Source: an unidentified bacterial endosymbiont (lineage in GTDB: Bacteria; Pseudomonadota; Gammaproteobacteria; Enterobacterales; Enterobacteriaceae). Taken from it: a stretch of DNA of 64,000 nucleotides. Shown piece by piece: positions 8,409 through 17,714 of this stretch (positions are counted from its first letter, which is position 1; each line of letters opens with the position of its first letter). The stretch covers positions 2,666,001-2,730,000 of the forward strand of contig NZ_OU963893.1 in the NCBI RefSeq assembly GCF_918797525.1, given 5' to 3'. A program made the translations under genes and the position numbers. Under the pieces are notes generated by a model. It was given only the letters and a program-made list of their open reading frames with translations, was not told the DNA's origin and did not search any database.

Positions 8409-9179
8409 TTATTTCGGAAGTTTGAGGAAGGCCTGCTGGCCATGCTTGCGGATGTAGTCCGCTTTGTCGCTGGCGCTCATTTCGGAACGTTTCAGGCTGC
8501 CACCGCCGTTTGGTTTGTGTCCACCCGCGCCGGTGCCTTCTGCGCGTGGGAACAGATGCGGAGCCGTCTCCTTTAGAGACTCCGCCCACTCAAGTGGGCT
8601 TAGTGGAGTTTTGCCGTCTTTACCGAACAGAACATCGCCATTTGCATCAACTGCTACGGCCTCGCCTTCGTCGTTGAGCTGGAATGTGCCTTTGGCACGC
8701 AGAATCAGATCGTCGGATGCTTCCGGCAGCGCGCCAGCTTTTGAGGCTGCTGCACGGATTGCATCGCCCAGAACCCGGTCCCGGAATTTGTTGGAGAACG
8801 CTTCGGCTTTGTCGGCGCGTTCATTTGCGGCTTTAATCTGCTTATCAACGTCAGCACGCAGACGCTCGGTGCGCTTATCGAGCACCTCATCAATTTTTCC
8901 GGCGGCGATAAGCTTTGCCTCTTCGTCGTCGGAAAAACGCTGGAGGATCCCGCGCACTGCGTCAGGATCGATACCATCAAAGCGAGACAGGGTTTCTTTT
9001 TGCTGCTTGATGGTGCCCAGCAGCTCAGAGTTTTTTGATTTCAGGCCAGTGACTTCGCTGGTCACACGCTCATCAATCAGCTTCTGTATTTCTGGCGTGA
9101 TTTCGATACCACCGCCACCGCTGCCCTCTCCGCCGCTTTCTGGTGCGTAAAATTTCAAGAGCATGTTTCGAATTAACAT
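8409..9179 (-). CDS. Scaffold-like phage protein
   Basis: 256 residues, highly charged and mostly coiled coil from about 25 to 140, with a Gly/Ser-rich linker near the N-terminus. It precedes the capsid gene, the usual place for the scaffolding protein that guides procapsid assembly and is then released. Strong RBS AAGGGG before the ATG. It resembles DUF6651-type proteins; the scaffold role is inferred from position and composition. Confidence 0.75.
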   Translation of the reverse strand: MLIRNMLLKFYAPESGGEGSGGGGIEITPEIQKLIDERVTSEVTGLKSKNSELLGTIKQQKETLSRFDGIDPDAVRGILQRFSDDEEAKLIAAGKIDEVLDKRTERLRADVDKQIKAANERADKAEAFSNKFRDRVLGDAIRAAASKAGALPEASDDLILRAKGTFQLNDEGEAVAVDANGDVLFGKDGKTPLSPLEWAESLKETAPHLFPRAEGTGAGGHKPNGGGSLKRSEMSASDKADYIRKHGQQAFLKLPK

Positions 9180-9214
9180 AATTTCCCCTTGGGATTTTGC
9201 CGGGCCTCGCCCAT

Positions 9215-9240
9215 AAAAAAGCCCCGGCGGATGCCAGGGC
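9215..9240 (-). terminator. Intrinsic terminator between head genes
   Basis: GCCCTGGC / GCCGGGGC stem (one G-T wobble) with a 4-base loop and six T on the minus strand. It lies between the head morphogenesis gene and the scaffold gene and may act as an attenuator that Q-modified polymerase reads through. Confidence 0.7.
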
Positions 9241-9259
9241 GTGAAGAAAGTAATGGTTG

Positions 9260-10357
9260 TTAGTAGTCAGTACCTGAGAGCTGTTTCAGACGTTCCAGGC
9301 TGATCCATTCGCCTTTGTCAGTGAACATATCCTCCAGGTCGATTTCACCCGCGCGGAACAAACGGCCACGCTCGGCACCCAGAACCTGATCCTGCCGTTG
9401 AGCTGGCTGACGCGCGAGCCATTCCAGATACGAAGTTTTCCCCGGTACCTGTCCATCCATGCTGGCACGACTTCCCTCGTCCATCTCATCGATATCGATG
9501 CCAAGTTCGCGCCAGGATTTAAGGATTAGGGTTTCAGTAGAACGGCAGCAGAAATGAATTTTCCCTGGTCCCTGCAGGTAAGGCACCTTATGCCCGACCG
9601 GTTTGTTATCCAGGGTGTAGCGCAGCAGGTCACGAATAATGCAGTCATGACTTGTTTTATTGTCCAGCGTAGACAGCCACTGTTTGCCTTTCACGATATC
9701 GCTGTTGGCACTGGTGAAGCTGTTGCGTGCTGTGGCAGCCAGATGATTCACGGCTGTTTTAGCGATGCTGGCGGCGTTTGCCCTGCTCATCTGCAGCGCG
9801 CCGTCGCGATAATCTTTACTGGCGTGGCCGCGAACACTGCGCGCGATTGTTTCTACCGTGTCGCCGGCAAGATACCCCCTGCGGACGGCGTTCACGATCC
9901 GCGCCAGCCTGTCCGATTCCAGATTATCCGCCCACTCACTCAGCAGCCGCCCCTGAAAGGGTTGCGCCATCGCTGCGGCATACACCATATCGGCGGTGAT
10001 GCCCTGCAGCGGATAGTGAGACAGAACCTGTGATGGCAGAAGGGAATCGAACAGGCTCAGCTGATAACTGGCTTCGTTCTTTGCCAGCGCCACCAGCTCA
10101 CCCTCGAGCCCTGCCTGCATGGTAGCTACGGCCTGATGATTAAGTTCGCGTACGCTGCCCAGTAAACTCTGCAGACGGCTAACGGTGAAGCTCTCAGGAG
10201 GCAATCTGTCCAGCGCATCCAGTAGACGTGCCGACAGGTCAGCATCCGTCTCGTTAAGCAACTTCACCATCCGGTTTGCCACGCCGGTGGCGTAGCGGCT
10301 TAACCAGATGGAATGTGCGATTGATTCATCGCGCAAGCTTTCGTTTACTGTTGCCAT
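9260..10357 (-). CDS. Phage head morphogenesis protein (Mu gpF/SPP1 gp7-like)
   Basis: 365 residues. Minor head proteins of this family bind the portal and the incoming DNA end. The C-terminal half carries the expected pattern of conserved Cys/His residues (HDCIIRDLLRYTL and KIHFCCRSTE). The start is taken at the ATG two bases after the portal stop; a GTG three codons earlier is possible. A coupled arrangement with the portal gene is typical for the family. Confidence 0.8.
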   Translation of the reverse strand: MATVNESLRDESIAHSIWLSRYATGVANRMVKLLNETDADLSARLLDALDRLPPESFTVSRLQSLLGSVRELNHQAVATMQAGLEGELVALAKNEASYQLSLFDSLLPSQVLSHYPLQGITADMVYAAAMAQPFQGRLLSEWADNLESDRLARIVNAVRRGYLAGDTVETIARSVRGHASKDYRDGALQMSRANAASIAKTAVNHLAATARNSFTSANSDIVKGKQWLSTLDNKTSHDCIIRDLLRYTLDNKPVGHKVPYLQGPGKIHFCCRSTETLILKSWRELGIDIDEMDEGSRASMDGQVPGKTSYLEWLARQPAQRQDQVLGAERGRLFRAGEIDLEDMFTDKGEWISLERLKQLSGTDY

Positions 10358-10358
10358 A

Positions 10359-11747
10359 TCAGCCACCGGTCAATGTGGGGGCTTGGTTGCGAAGTGCATC
10401 AATCACTTCGTCCGGGCTGTCTGCCGGGTCGATAAGGTCAAGCTTCTGCAGTGCGCGAATCATATCGCTGTCGCGCAGCGCACCGGACTGCCAGGCATTG
10501 ACGATTGCCGTCACCATGCCCGACTCGGCAACCTTCGCAATGAATTCCTGGTTGATCGTGTAGCTCGTCGATTCGCCCTTGATGCCGAGATATTTCGCAC
10601 ACCAGGCAAGCGCCAGCGTGTAGGCCTCAGAAACGTTTGAAACGCAGATACCGAGCACGGATGTTGAGGATGTTTGCTCACCGCTCGCCTGGGTAGCAGT
10701 CTTCGCCGTGGCGTTCTGCTCAATCAATCGGGCGCCCAGCTGCACCATGTAATCGCGTTTGCTGTCCATGGCCTCTTTAGCCAGCATGTTCGGCTGCGCC
10801 TGGGCATAGCCAAACGAGCCCTCCTTGGGAAGTAAAAGCGGTGATCGGGAACCAATTTTCACGCCCGTCTTCTCGAGGTGATCGCGCCAGCCGGTATCAA
10901 GTCCAGTCATATACGGCTGCACCTGGCCACAGAACCACACGCTGTCTTCATAGTCAGCGCTGTTTCGGTAATGACCATGGTTTATCTCCACCAGCGCGGC
11001 CAGCGGTGAATCATCGATAGTGGGATCGTTGTTCTGAGCACCGACAAAGGTGAACGGGATTTCGTCCCAGTAGTCCTGCCCTTTGGGCTTAGGACGGTAT
11101 TCACTGTCAACGGTGTATGTTCCGCTAGCTGTGCCACCTGCCCGGCGCCACACACGACAGATAAACTTCCCTTCGTGCAGCGCCAGCTCGCGGTACTGGA
11201 TTTCATCCTTGTAAGCGTAACCATCCGGCTCTTCTACGCATTCGCGCAGGACCACAAGCACCAACTGATCGCGTCCGTTAATTCGCTTTGTTCGCCAGTT
11301 GATAATGTTCTCTGCCGGATAGCGGAGGATGATCGCCTCATCGGATGCTTCTGCGTAGTCAACATAAAGCCCCTCTCGTGCCACCTCCAGCACGTTCTCG
11401 GTCACCAGTTGCGACTGCTGATAGATGCTGGTACCGGCCCCGTCAGCATTGTCCAACAGGTATTTCAGCTTTTCAGGACCGTTAAATGTGGGGTCCTTTC
11501 GATACGCTATCCCAAGCATGCCGATCTTCGTATTGCCGGCAATGGCGTAGAACACAGCGCGGCTCAGATAGTCCTCATTACGCTTTTTATTGCGTAATGA
11601 TTTATCGGTTGGATCGAGATACGGCAGATACTTGTTACCCGCCGCCTTTACGGCCTCGGCCCCTTTGCAAAAGTCCCTGTATTTCCGCCAGGCAGCAGAA
11701 GCCGCCCGGTGTTCTGGTCGAACACAGGTGATGTCGTCGTTTGCCAT
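10359..11747 (-). CDS. Portal protein (DUF4055 family)
   Basis: 462 residues, matching the length of DUF4055 proteins, which occupy the portal position in many Enterobacteriaceae prophages. The portal forms the dodecameric ring at one capsid vertex through which DNA is packaged. It sits directly between the large terminase and the minor head gene, separated by one base from the former. Characteristic segments are YLSRAVFYAIAGNTKIGM and the later GARLIEQNATAKTATQASGE, the latter typical of portals. Confidence 0.9.
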   Translation of the reverse strand: MANDDITCVRPEHRAASAAWRKYRDFCKGAEAVKAAGNKYLPYLDPTDKSLRNKKRNEDYLSRAVFYAIAGNTKIGMLGIAYRKDPTFNGPEKLKYLLDNADGAGTSIYQQSQLVTENVLEVAREGLYVDYAEASDEAIILRYPAENIINWRTKRINGRDQLVLVVLRECVEEPDGYAYKDEIQYRELALHEGKFICRVWRRAGGTASGTYTVDSEYRPKPKGQDYWDEIPFTFVGAQNNDPTIDDSPLAALVEINHGHYRNSADYEDSVWFCGQVQPYMTGLDTGWRDHLEKTGVKIGSRSPLLLPKEGSFGYAQAQPNMLAKEAMDSKRDYMVQLGARLIEQNATAKTATQASGEQTSSTSVLGICVSNVSEAYTLALAWCAKYLGIKGESTSYTINQEFIAKVAESGMVTAIVNAWQSGALRDSDMIRALQKLDLIDPADSPDEVIDALRNQAPTLTGG

Positions 11748-11748
11748 A

Positions 11749-13056
11749 TCAGAAAGTAGTGTCCATGGTGATTGAGTATGCCGGTTTCACGATCGGGTAA
11801 TCCTTCACGATGAAGTACCCACCAGCATCATTGGGGTGATCGTTATCTGCTGATTTATCCGGTTCGCCATTGGCCGCCCAGATTTGCTGCTCGAGGCTCT
11901 CGGTATAAACCGGGCAGTTCTGAACGTTTACCAGATAGCGGCGCTCGCCGTTAGCGTTGCAGAACATGGCGTTCATCGAGTTAATGCGGTCTTTAACCGG
12001 CGGGTTGGCATCATCAACGATGACGCTGAATCCGGCATCGTTGAGCTGGGCGATATCGGTCTTGCTGGCGTTCTGAGATTTGCGGGAGTCGCCTGACGCA
12101 TCCGGATAGATGTAAATCTCCCGGCTTTTAACATAGCGACCATCCTCATATCGCCAGAACTCTTCCTGAATGCGCTTAATCATCGCCGGAGTATCGTAGA
12201 CCTTAACCAGCTCACGCACCGCACGCGGTAAGCCGTTACGCTTTACGTGAACAATCGCGGCCATTTTCCCCACGTTGAAGTCCATACCGATAAACAGCGG
12301 ATCCCCATCCTGAATCTCGTCAGAACAGTTATTCAGCTTACGGTTGAACGTATGGTAAATGGTCCCGCTGTTGAGGTTGGTGAACTTCCCTCGCAGATAG
12401 GCCTGAATCAGTTCGTCAGGGTATGAGCTCAGAAGCGATGGAATGTAGTCAGGCGGCAGGTTCTTCGCGTTGTCGAACGTGCTGGCCTGAATCAGTCCAT
12501 ACAATGCGGCAAGCTCTGGTTTTTCACGCACCGCCTTCACGAACTGCTGGTAGACGAACTTGAAGCCCTCCGGCGTTGTCGTTACATCGATGCCGTTACG
12601 CAGCCCATCAACTTTGTAGCGCATACGGGCTATGATTTTTCGCCACGCCTGCTGCGCTTTGGCTGCCGCCATGACATCCAGCTCATCCACCATCGCGTTA
12701 CCAATTTTGAAACCGACTATTGAGCCGGGCTTCTCCATTGAGCGGCAGATGGTTGTCCCGCGGTACCGTCGCCCCTCGTAGAAGTGAACCTCTTTGTTCC
12801 CCTCGTTGATTTTGACATTCAAGCCCCAGTCAAAGGCCACCTCTTCAATCGTCGGGTAGAAAATGTCACGGATCTGCGGGTACGTCGGCGCGAAATAACC
12901 CTGGTTAATCTTCGGGTGTTCCCACATCCCCTTACAGATGCCGCCACAACCCACCCAAGTCTTACCGGAACCGAACCCGGCAACATAGGCCTTGAATTTG
13001 TGCTGCATCGCGAGGAAGCGCGCCTGAGGAATGTTAAGTGTCGGGCTGATCCCCAT
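11749..13056 (-). CDS. Terminase large subunit
   Basis: 435 residues from the ATG starting MGISPTLN; a reading frame extends five codons further. It carries an N-terminal ATPase domain with Walker A GFGSGKTW (about residue 31) and Walker B-like AMVDELDVM, then a C-terminal RNase H-like nuclease with acidic positions in FIGMDFNVGK and YPDASGDSR. It cuts concatemeric DNA and drives packaging. It overlaps the small-subunit gene by 23 bases. Confidence 0.95.
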   Translation of the reverse strand: MGISPTLNIPQARFLAMQHKFKAYVAGFGSGKTWVGCGGICKGMWEHPKINQGYFAPTYPQIRDIFYPTIEEVAFDWGLNVKINEGNKEVHFYEGRRYRGTTICRSMEKPGSIVGFKIGNAMVDELDVMAAAKAQQAWRKIIARMRYKVDGLRNGIDVTTTPEGFKFVYQQFVKAVREKPELAALYGLIQASTFDNAKNLPPDYIPSLLSSYPDELIQAYLRGKFTNLNSGTIYHTFNRKLNNCSDEIQDGDPLFIGMDFNVGKMAAIVHVKRNGLPRAVRELVKVYDTPAMIKRIQEEFWRYEDGRYVKSREIYIYPDASGDSRKSQNASKTDIAQLNDAGFSVIVDDANPPVKDRINSMNAMFCNANGERRYLVNVQNCPVYTESLEQQIWAANGEPDKSADNDHPNDAGGYFIVKDYPIVKPAYSITMDTTF

Positions 13057-14014
13057 CGTCTGCCCTCGCATCCACTACGTTGATATTGATTGCAACTGGG
13101 GTTGGTTCATCGTCCTCACCCTCACCGGCCAGCTCTTTACGGAGTTTTTCAACCTCCAGCTGCCGGCGTTCGATTTCAATCTGCTGCAGGCGCTGCGCGA
13201 ACTCACTATCAGCCAGGCCAAGGCGCTTCATTACCGCCTCGAACATGCGCTCACGGCTGATAGCAGTGATTTCAACGCCATTCTTGCCGACCTTCACACC
13301 TGAATAGGCGATCCTGGAAGCAGCCGGGAGTTTGCGCGTATCAGGGAAGTAAGGCTGGCCAATGCCGTCACCATTACAGCGCGGGCATTCTGGGTTAGGC
13401 TCTCTGTTGTGGTCGTAGCCGTAACCACCGGAATCTTCGGGTTCACGTCTGTCACGCTCAACGGCCTCGAGTCTTTTCTCTTCGAACTCCACGGCATCAC
13501 GCCACTGATACTGGTGACCAAAGCCCCAGCAGTAACGACACGCACCACGGCGATACTGCGAAAGCTGATTTGCATCGAAGGTGGCGAGCTGCCACATCTG
13601 CGCGAGGACTTCATCGGCACTGCCAAGCGTGCGCACAATGGACGCTTTTTGCTGCTGCGCAATGGCCTGGGCAACGTTAGGATTCGTTATGAGCTGGCGA
13701 CCGTAGTTTGGGTCACTATAACCAGCACGTGCAGCGGCAGCGGTGGCGTTGTTGTCCCTCAGGTATTCCGCGACAAATAAGCGCTGCTGAGCGGTAAGTC
13801 CATCATCATCCACCAGCTCTTCTGCGCTTTTATCTTTCTGCGCAGTGCGCATTTTTTTGCGCTCAGTTTTTTGCGCAGAGGTTTTTTTGATATATCGACG
13901 GGCGGTAGCGTAATTAAGTCCCTGCGCCTCACACCATTCCTTCGGTGATACGCCGGTTGTGGCATGTTCGGACAGGAACCGTTGCTGAAGCTCACCCCAG
14001 TCCGGTTTTGCCAT
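13034..14014 (-). CDS. Terminase small subunit
   Basis: 326 residues from the conserved MAKPDWGEL start; the open frame continues 22 codons upstream. The N-terminal 60 residues look like a DNA-binding helix-turn-helix. A terminase_2-like region follows (LTAQQRLFVAEYLRDN), then two CxxC-containing motifs (CRYCWGFGHQYQW and CPRCNGDG) that could hold zinc. It recognises the packaging site and delivers DNA to the large subunit. The C-terminal part is coiled coil. Confidence 0.85.
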   Translation of the reverse strand: MAKPDWGELQQRFLSEHATTGVSPKEWCEAQGLNYATARRYIKKTSAQKTERKKMRTAQKDKSAEELVDDDGLTAQQRLFVAEYLRDNNATAAAARAGYSDPNYGRQLITNPNVAQAIAQQQKASIVRTLGSADEVLAQMWQLATFDANQLSQYRRGACRYCWGFGHQYQWRDAVEFEEKRLEAVERDRREPEDSGGYGYDHNREPNPECPRCNGDGIGQPYFPDTRKLPAASRIAYSGVKVGKNGVEITAISRERMFEAVMKRLGLADSEFAQRLQQIEIERRQLEVEKLRKELAGEGEDDEPTPVAININVVDARADDGDQPDT

Positions 14015-14092
14015 AATTTTCTGATCTGTATTAAGGTGATAACTTGAAAAATGGATTGAAATGGCTACCCATTTATTCAATGAGATTAACTG

Positions 14093-14467
14093 ATGAACTT
14101 ACCTGCTTTACATTACCTAGTTGAGAATGCAACGGACCTCTTAATCGATAGTGCTAATCAAACACACCGCTCACCAGATGCTGTAGTAGGTATAGCAAGA
14201 CAAGTGGATGCAGAACAAACAATTAACAATTTATCAGAAGCTCAGCTCTATAATTTTAACATTGCAATTCTGCCTTTAATTCATAATGTTACCTGCGATG
14301 GCTATATGACTCCTTTGGATGAAGAGCCTATTGATTGCTCGAACACGATTGATGATCGCGACTTGCTTGAATGCTATGAAAATAATTCATTTCTATGTCC
14401 TTCTTGCACAGATCAAGTTAACGATTTTCATGCGCACAGAGAGAATTGGTTTAGACGTAACCCTTAA
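14093..14467 (+). CDS. Hypothetical protein, possible moron
   Basis: 124 residues, acidic, with a late pair CPSCTD but no recognised domain. It is transcribed opposite to the late genes between the terminase and lysis regions and ends at a bidirectional hairpin shared with the convergent neighbour. Base composition is clearly AT-richer than the terminase genes, suggesting recent acquisition. Confidence 0.55.
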   Translation: MNLPALHYLVENATDLLIDSANQTHRSPDAVVGIARQVDAEQTINNLSEAQLYNFNIAILPLIHNVTCDGYMTPLDEEPIDCSNTIDDRDLLECYENNSFLCPSCTDQVNDFHAHRENWFRRNP

Positions 14468-14530
14468 CTCGTGAATTCATTCGCTTTAATTTTTGCCATC
14501 ACCTTGTATAAGTTAGCGTGATGGCAAAAA

Positions 14531-14550
14531 AAACCGCCCGAAGGCGGTTT
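14531..14550. terminator. Bidirectional terminator
   Basis: Perfect stem AAACCGCC / GGCGGTTT around a 4-base loop, with A and T tracts on its two sides. It separates two convergent hypothetical genes. Confidence 0.85.
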
Positions 14551-14555
14551 TATTT

Positions 14556-14987
14556 TCAAAATTGTTTTGCTTTATTAGCTACTCGCCAACGGTTGAGTTC
14601 GTCATAAGGAACCCACTCCGTAGCCACAATATCGTTTACGCCTTGACAAGATTTACTAACTGCCTCAGCAGTTACGAGGCTAGGCCAAAGCATCCAAACG
14701 ACTGTGTTGGCACCGAAAAAAGAAGGTATTTTTGATGTGCGACTGATAGTTACACCATTAACCTTAAAAGGCTCAGGTTTTTTGATGCTTTTAGCAAAGA
14801 CATCACCTAATGCGCTGCTAACATGGCCACTATCCAAATGTTGGATGTTGGGAACAATAACCAAAATGTCACAATTTTTAGCCACAGCAAGTTGGTGCGA
14901 CATCGCAAGACCTTTTTGTACAGCAAGATTGCGATTCTGGCTAGAATCCTGTCCATTAACAACGGAGTGTGTGATAAAACATGGCAT
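14556..14987 (-). CDS. Hypothetical protein
   Basis: 143 residues, no recognised domain. RBS AAGGA lies 7 bases before the ATG. It faces leftward, like the late genes, and ends at the shared hairpin. Alternating hydrophobic stretches (CDILVIVPNI and NTVVWMLWPSL) suggest a small soluble alpha/beta protein. Function unknown. Confidence 0.55.
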   Translation of the reverse strand: MPCFITHSVVNGQDSSQNRNLAVQKGLAMSHQLAVAKNCDILVIVPNIQHLDSGHVSSALGDVFAKSIKKPEPFKVNGVTISRTSKIPSFFGANTVVWMLWPSLVTAEAVSKSCQGVNDIVATEWVPYDELNRWRVANKAKQF

Positions 14988-15074
14988 ATGAAATTCCTTG
15001 TATATTATTGAATTAACAGGATACTCATTTAGGCCAAGTTAGCAAAGCTTAGTAAGTCATTGTTGCGATGGACC

Positions 15075-15251
15075 TCAATTAAATTTTTGCCTAATTTTCT
15101 TAATTAACTTAATCTCCATCATATCGATTTTGCGCTGCCTCAGTACCGACATTAGATTGATATTCAAATCTGGACTGGCCTCGTTGGTCAGCGATCGCTG
15201 GCTGTTGTGTATCATTGTCAGGCCCGCTAGCAGCGGAATCTCGAAAAGCAC
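15075..15251 (-). CDS. Possible small basic phage protein
   Basis: A 58-codon open frame starting GTG, with AGAGGA about 11 bases upstream; an internal ATG would give 46 residues. The C-terminal half is strongly basic (MSVLRQRKIDMMEIKLIKK). A second short frame lies upstream at 15276-15374 (32 residues, hydrophobic middle GFVLLAVGAV). These are the only plausible coding signals in the 580-base gap between 14,988 and 15,569. Evidence is composition and frame only. Confidence 0.3.
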   Translation of the reverse strand: MLFEIPLLAGLTMIHNSQRSLTNEASPDLNINLMSVLRQRKIDMMEIKLIKKIRQKFN

Positions 15252-15520
15252 ACTTAAAAAGTCCTCTTATTCAAGCTAAACACAGCAACCTAAGCCCGAG
15301 CGAAACGCTGTTCTAACCGCCCCGACCGCGAGCAGCACAAATCCTATAACCAGCTCAGGCTGACGTCGTAACATCCTGCCTGTGAGGGTTTCGACTGCTT
15401 TGGTGATTAGGATTATTTGATAGATATCGGACCTTGATAATCTCTTTATCCTATTATGGGGATAACTTATTGATTACCCGGATTGGTTGATAATACATGC
15501 TTTGCTTTATAAAAAAGCCA

Positions 15521-15542
15521 CCAGAAGGTGGCCCTTAAGAAA
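15521..15542 (-). terminator. Intrinsic terminator after the 67-residue gene
   Basis: Perfect stem GCCACC / GGTGGC with a 4-base loop followed by six T on the minus strand. Confidence 0.8.
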
Positions 15543-15569
15543 GCAATAAAATTTAACTTAAGACAACAA

Positions 15570-15773
15570 TTATTTATCTAGTGCTGCTTGAATCGCATCT
15601 GCCAATGCTTCAACCTTTTTCGTTACATGCTCTAAATCGTACCCTGACTTCACACCGGAAATCGCAGTTGCGGATGAAACCGTAGCCTTGGAAATTTCAA
15701 GTGCAGCCTGGACAGCCAGTAACCGTTTTCTATCTTTTTCAGCAGGTCCGTTTCCGAAATATCCTTCTAACAT
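15570..15773 (-). CDS. Small hypothetical phage protein
   Basis: 67 residues, Ala/Lys-rich and helical, with no recognised domain. Strong RBS AAGGAG before the ATG and an intrinsic terminator downstream support a real gene. It lies between the lysis cassette and terminase on the late strand. Confidence 0.6.
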   Translation of the reverse strand: MLEGYFGNGPAEKDRKRLLAVQAALEISKATVSSATAISGVKSGYDLEHVTKKVEALADAIQAALDK

Positions 15774-15878
15774 ATCAACTCCTTATCTGTTCTCCATACG
15801 GTATGTATGGCATAGATAATTTGAGGCAATTTCATACCAGTTTCAACATCATTATCGTAAACTGTAAGGGGATTTCTG

Positions 15879-16028
15879 ATGCGACAACAATCTTCCAGTT
15901 TATTCAGTTCGGTCTATGCACTCTGCCTGAAGTGGCTCTGCGCCTCTACTGATAACTTTGACGTTATGAAGTGGATGAAAAGGCCGCTATTGATAGGTCG
16001 TTATTCCAAACATTGCTCTTTGATGTAG
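15879..16028 (+). CDS. Possible 49-residue ORF
   Basis: Short open frame with AAGGGG 8 bases before its ATG, antisense to the 3' end of Rz and in the gap behind it. The product is Ser/Leu/Cys-rich without known similarity. The only support is the ribosome-binding site. Confidence 0.2.
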   Translation: MRQQSSSLFSSVYALCLKWLCASTDNFDVMKWMKRPLLIGRYSKHCSLM

Positions 16029-16462
16029 TCCTGCAAGTAGCCAATCTGCTTCGTCACTGTGACGATTCGTTCTCTGAGGGTGAAATAATCCCGTTCAGCG
16101 GAGTCAGTAAGTCGGGGGCTGTAAGCATCGCCCAGGCCGCTGGTGCCGGCCGTTCCGTTCGCGGGACATCTTGCGTTGACGTGCAGCCCACACTTACCAG
16201 AGTTAACGCAACGCTGCAGATCTTCAAGCTGAGATTTCGCATCAGCTAATTCCTTCGTGTATTTGGCATCCAGCGCAGCGACATCTCGCTGGCGAGTCTG
16301 CATGTCTTTGATGGTGGCGTTCGCCAGGGTCAGTTGTTCGGTAGCTTTATCGCGCTGGTCTTTGTAGGTGATGGCGTTGTCGCGGTAGTGGTTAATCGCC
16401 CAGGCCATGGAAACCAGCAGGCAGATAACGACAGCGCAGATGATTGCTGTTAAACGGCTCAT
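16001..16462 (-). CDS. Rz: Rz, inner-membrane spanin subunit
   Basis: 153 residues from an ATG overlapping the endolysin stop (ATGA). An N-terminal signal anchor (about residues 5-23, [17 protein letters not shown]) is followed by a long periplasmic coiled coil. With the nested Rz1 lipoprotein it forms the spanin that disrupts the outer membrane at the last step of lysis. Cysteines in the periplasmic part could support disulfide-linked dimers. Confidence 0.9.
   Translation of the reverse strand: MSRLTAIICAVVICLLVSMAWAINHYRDNAITYKDQRDKATEQLTLANATIKDMQTRQRDVAALDAKYTKELADAKSQLEDLQRCVNSGKCGLHVNARCPANGTAGTSGLGDAYSPRLTDSAERDYFTLRERIVTVTKQIGYLQDYIKEQCLE
16054..16242 (-). CDS. Rz1: Rz1, outer-membrane lipoprotein spanin subunit
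   Basis: 62 residues, encoded entirely within Rz in another frame, the classic lambdoid layout. It has an N-terminal signal peptide with lipobox LVSVGC, so Cys20 would be acylated, and a Pro-rich mature part (RTERPAPAA). The lipoprotein sits in the outer membrane and joins Rz across the periplasm. Confidence 0.9.
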   Translation of the reverse strand: MRNLSLKICSVALTLVSVGCTSTQDVPRTERPAPAAWAMLTAPDLLTPLNGIISPSENESSQ

Positions 16463-16953
16463 TTCTGACCCCACTCGCAAACTTCACGCTCAATCTCGCG
16501 CCGAGTGATAAGCCCCTTCCACTGCTTTCCACCGGCATACGTCCAGCGCTGCAGTTCTTTGCATGTACCCGGAACGTCGCCGGAATTTAATTTTTTCAGC
16601 AGCGTCGATCTGCTAAACGCTCCAGCTCCTACGTTGTAGGTGAAAGAGTAAAGTGCGGCACGGGTAGGCTCAGGGATGCGAACCTTGATCAGCGGGTCGA
16701 TGGCGTTTGCCACCTTTCGCAGATCTGCCTTCAGTAGGTTGTCACACTCTTTGTCGCTGTAGCGGTGGCCGCGGCGAATATCGGCACCGGTGTGTCCATC
16801 GCAAACAGTCCAGACGCCGACCACATCCTGATAGGCGTAATAACGTCGCCCTTCCAGCCCATCCGCATTGCCCAGCATAACAGCAGCAATTGTGATTGCT
16901 CCGGATCCGCCAACTATGGCACCAACCAGCTTATTTCTGAGTGTCGTATTCAT
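16459..16953 (-). CDS. SAR endolysin (R21-type lysozyme)
   Basis: 164 residues of glycoside hydrolase family 24. A weakly hydrophobic N-terminal signal-arrest-release segment (about 8-28, [18 protein letters not shown]) is followed by the E-D-T catalytic pattern (Glu in [10 protein letters not shown], Asp in YQDVVGVW, Thr in CDGHTG). The enzyme is exported by Sec, tethered inactive, and released when the pinholin depolarises the membrane. It overlaps the holin gene start-to-end and the Rz gene by ATGA. Confidence 0.93.
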   Translation of the reverse strand: MNTTLRNKLVGAIVGGSGAITIAAVMLGNADGLEGRRYYAYQDVVGVWTVCDGHTGADIRRGHRYSDKECDNLLKADLRKVANAIDPLIKVRIPEPTRAALYSFTYNVGAGAFSRSTLLKKLNSGDVPGTCKELQRWTYAGGKQWKGLITRREIEREVCEWGQK

Positions 16954-17155
16954 CTCGGCTCCTGCTGCGGCGGTTGTCTTCGCGAATCTTAAAATAGAGA
17001 TTCGTTAGGTACGTGAGTACGGCGACAATGATGCCCACCAGCACGCCAATAGCATTCCACTGCTCGGGACTGTAGGCATTCAACACGCCGTTGAGGATGC
17101 TACCGGCTGAAGCGCCATATGCAGCACCGGTGGTTAGTTTGTCCATGCGATACAT
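16931..17155 (-). CDS. Pinholin (S21-type, class II holin)
   Basis: 74 residues starting [14 protein letters not shown], which matches the phage 21 holin in layout: two transmembrane segments (about 10-27 and 34-55) with the [12 protein letters not shown] tail. Two closely spaced starts (codons 1 and 4) would give an antiholin with an extra charged residue and the holin, as in S21. RBS GAGGTGAGAG precedes the first ATG. A longer upstream frame exists but lacks conservation. It triggers SAR endolysin release by collapsing the membrane potential. Confidence 0.9.
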   Translation of the reverse strand: MYRMDKLTTGAAYGASAGSILNGVLNAYSPEQWNAIGVLVGIIVAVLTYLTNLYFKIREDNRRSRSRDEYDTQK

Positions 17156-17390
17156 ACTCTCACCTCGCTTTGAGCGGGTGCTTTTCAAAGGAATTTGAAA
17201 GACCATCAGACTAAATATCTAAGGGGTATTTGAACGTGATTAACTGTGGCCTGAATTAAATATCCGGGTAGAGTCCGGGAAGATTGGCGGTGTGAGGATC
17301 AAGAGGCCTAGTCAGAACATCCCAAGCCATAAGCTAGCTAAACACGTTGTTTTTGTGTAAAAAGATGACATCAATCATCAGGTCTTCATC

Positions 17391-17675
17391 GTGAAATACA
17401 TTCGGCTAATTTTAAAGCTCATAACAGCATCATTTTATGTGTTTCTGGTTGTTTTTGGCTCTGGATTTGTAGGATCGAGTACAGCCAATGCAATTAACCT
17501 TGAAACACTTAACCTAAATTACTCATTAATCGCTAAGGACTCGGCGGTATACGCAATCTGCGCAACTGGTGCGACATTGGTTGTTCCACCTGCCCTATAT
17601 TTAATCCAGCATTATGTCTGGCCAGTGTTAAAGTTTATCGGTTTGAAGATTCGCTACTTCTTTCATGGATACTAA
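17391..17675 (+). CDS. Small membrane protein, possible moron
   Basis: 94 residues starting with GTG. Predicted N-terminal membrane segment (about 6-30) and a second at about 55-75, with a basic tail. It is encoded against the late operon between the late promoter region and the lysis cassette, and ends at a bidirectional hairpin. A role such as superinfection exclusion is possible, but that is only an inference from position. Confidence 0.5.
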   Translation: MKYIRLILKLITASFYVFLVVFGSGFVGSSTANAINLETLNLNYSLIAKDSAVYAICATGATLVVPPALYLIQHYVWPVLKFIGLKIRYFFHGY

Positions 17676-17676
17676 A

Positions 17677-17698
17677 AGCCTCGCACAGTAACGAGGCT
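17677..17698. terminator. Bidirectional hairpin terminator
   Basis: Perfect 7-bp stem AGCCTCG / CGAGGCT with A and T flanks, between two convergent small genes. Confidence 0.7.
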
Positions 17699-17714
17699 TC
17701 ACTTATTTTTCCTG

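Noticed and set aside
7417..8457. 346-codon + strand open frame
   Set aside because: Exact antisense of the capsid gene, no ribosome-binding site, low-complexity composition.
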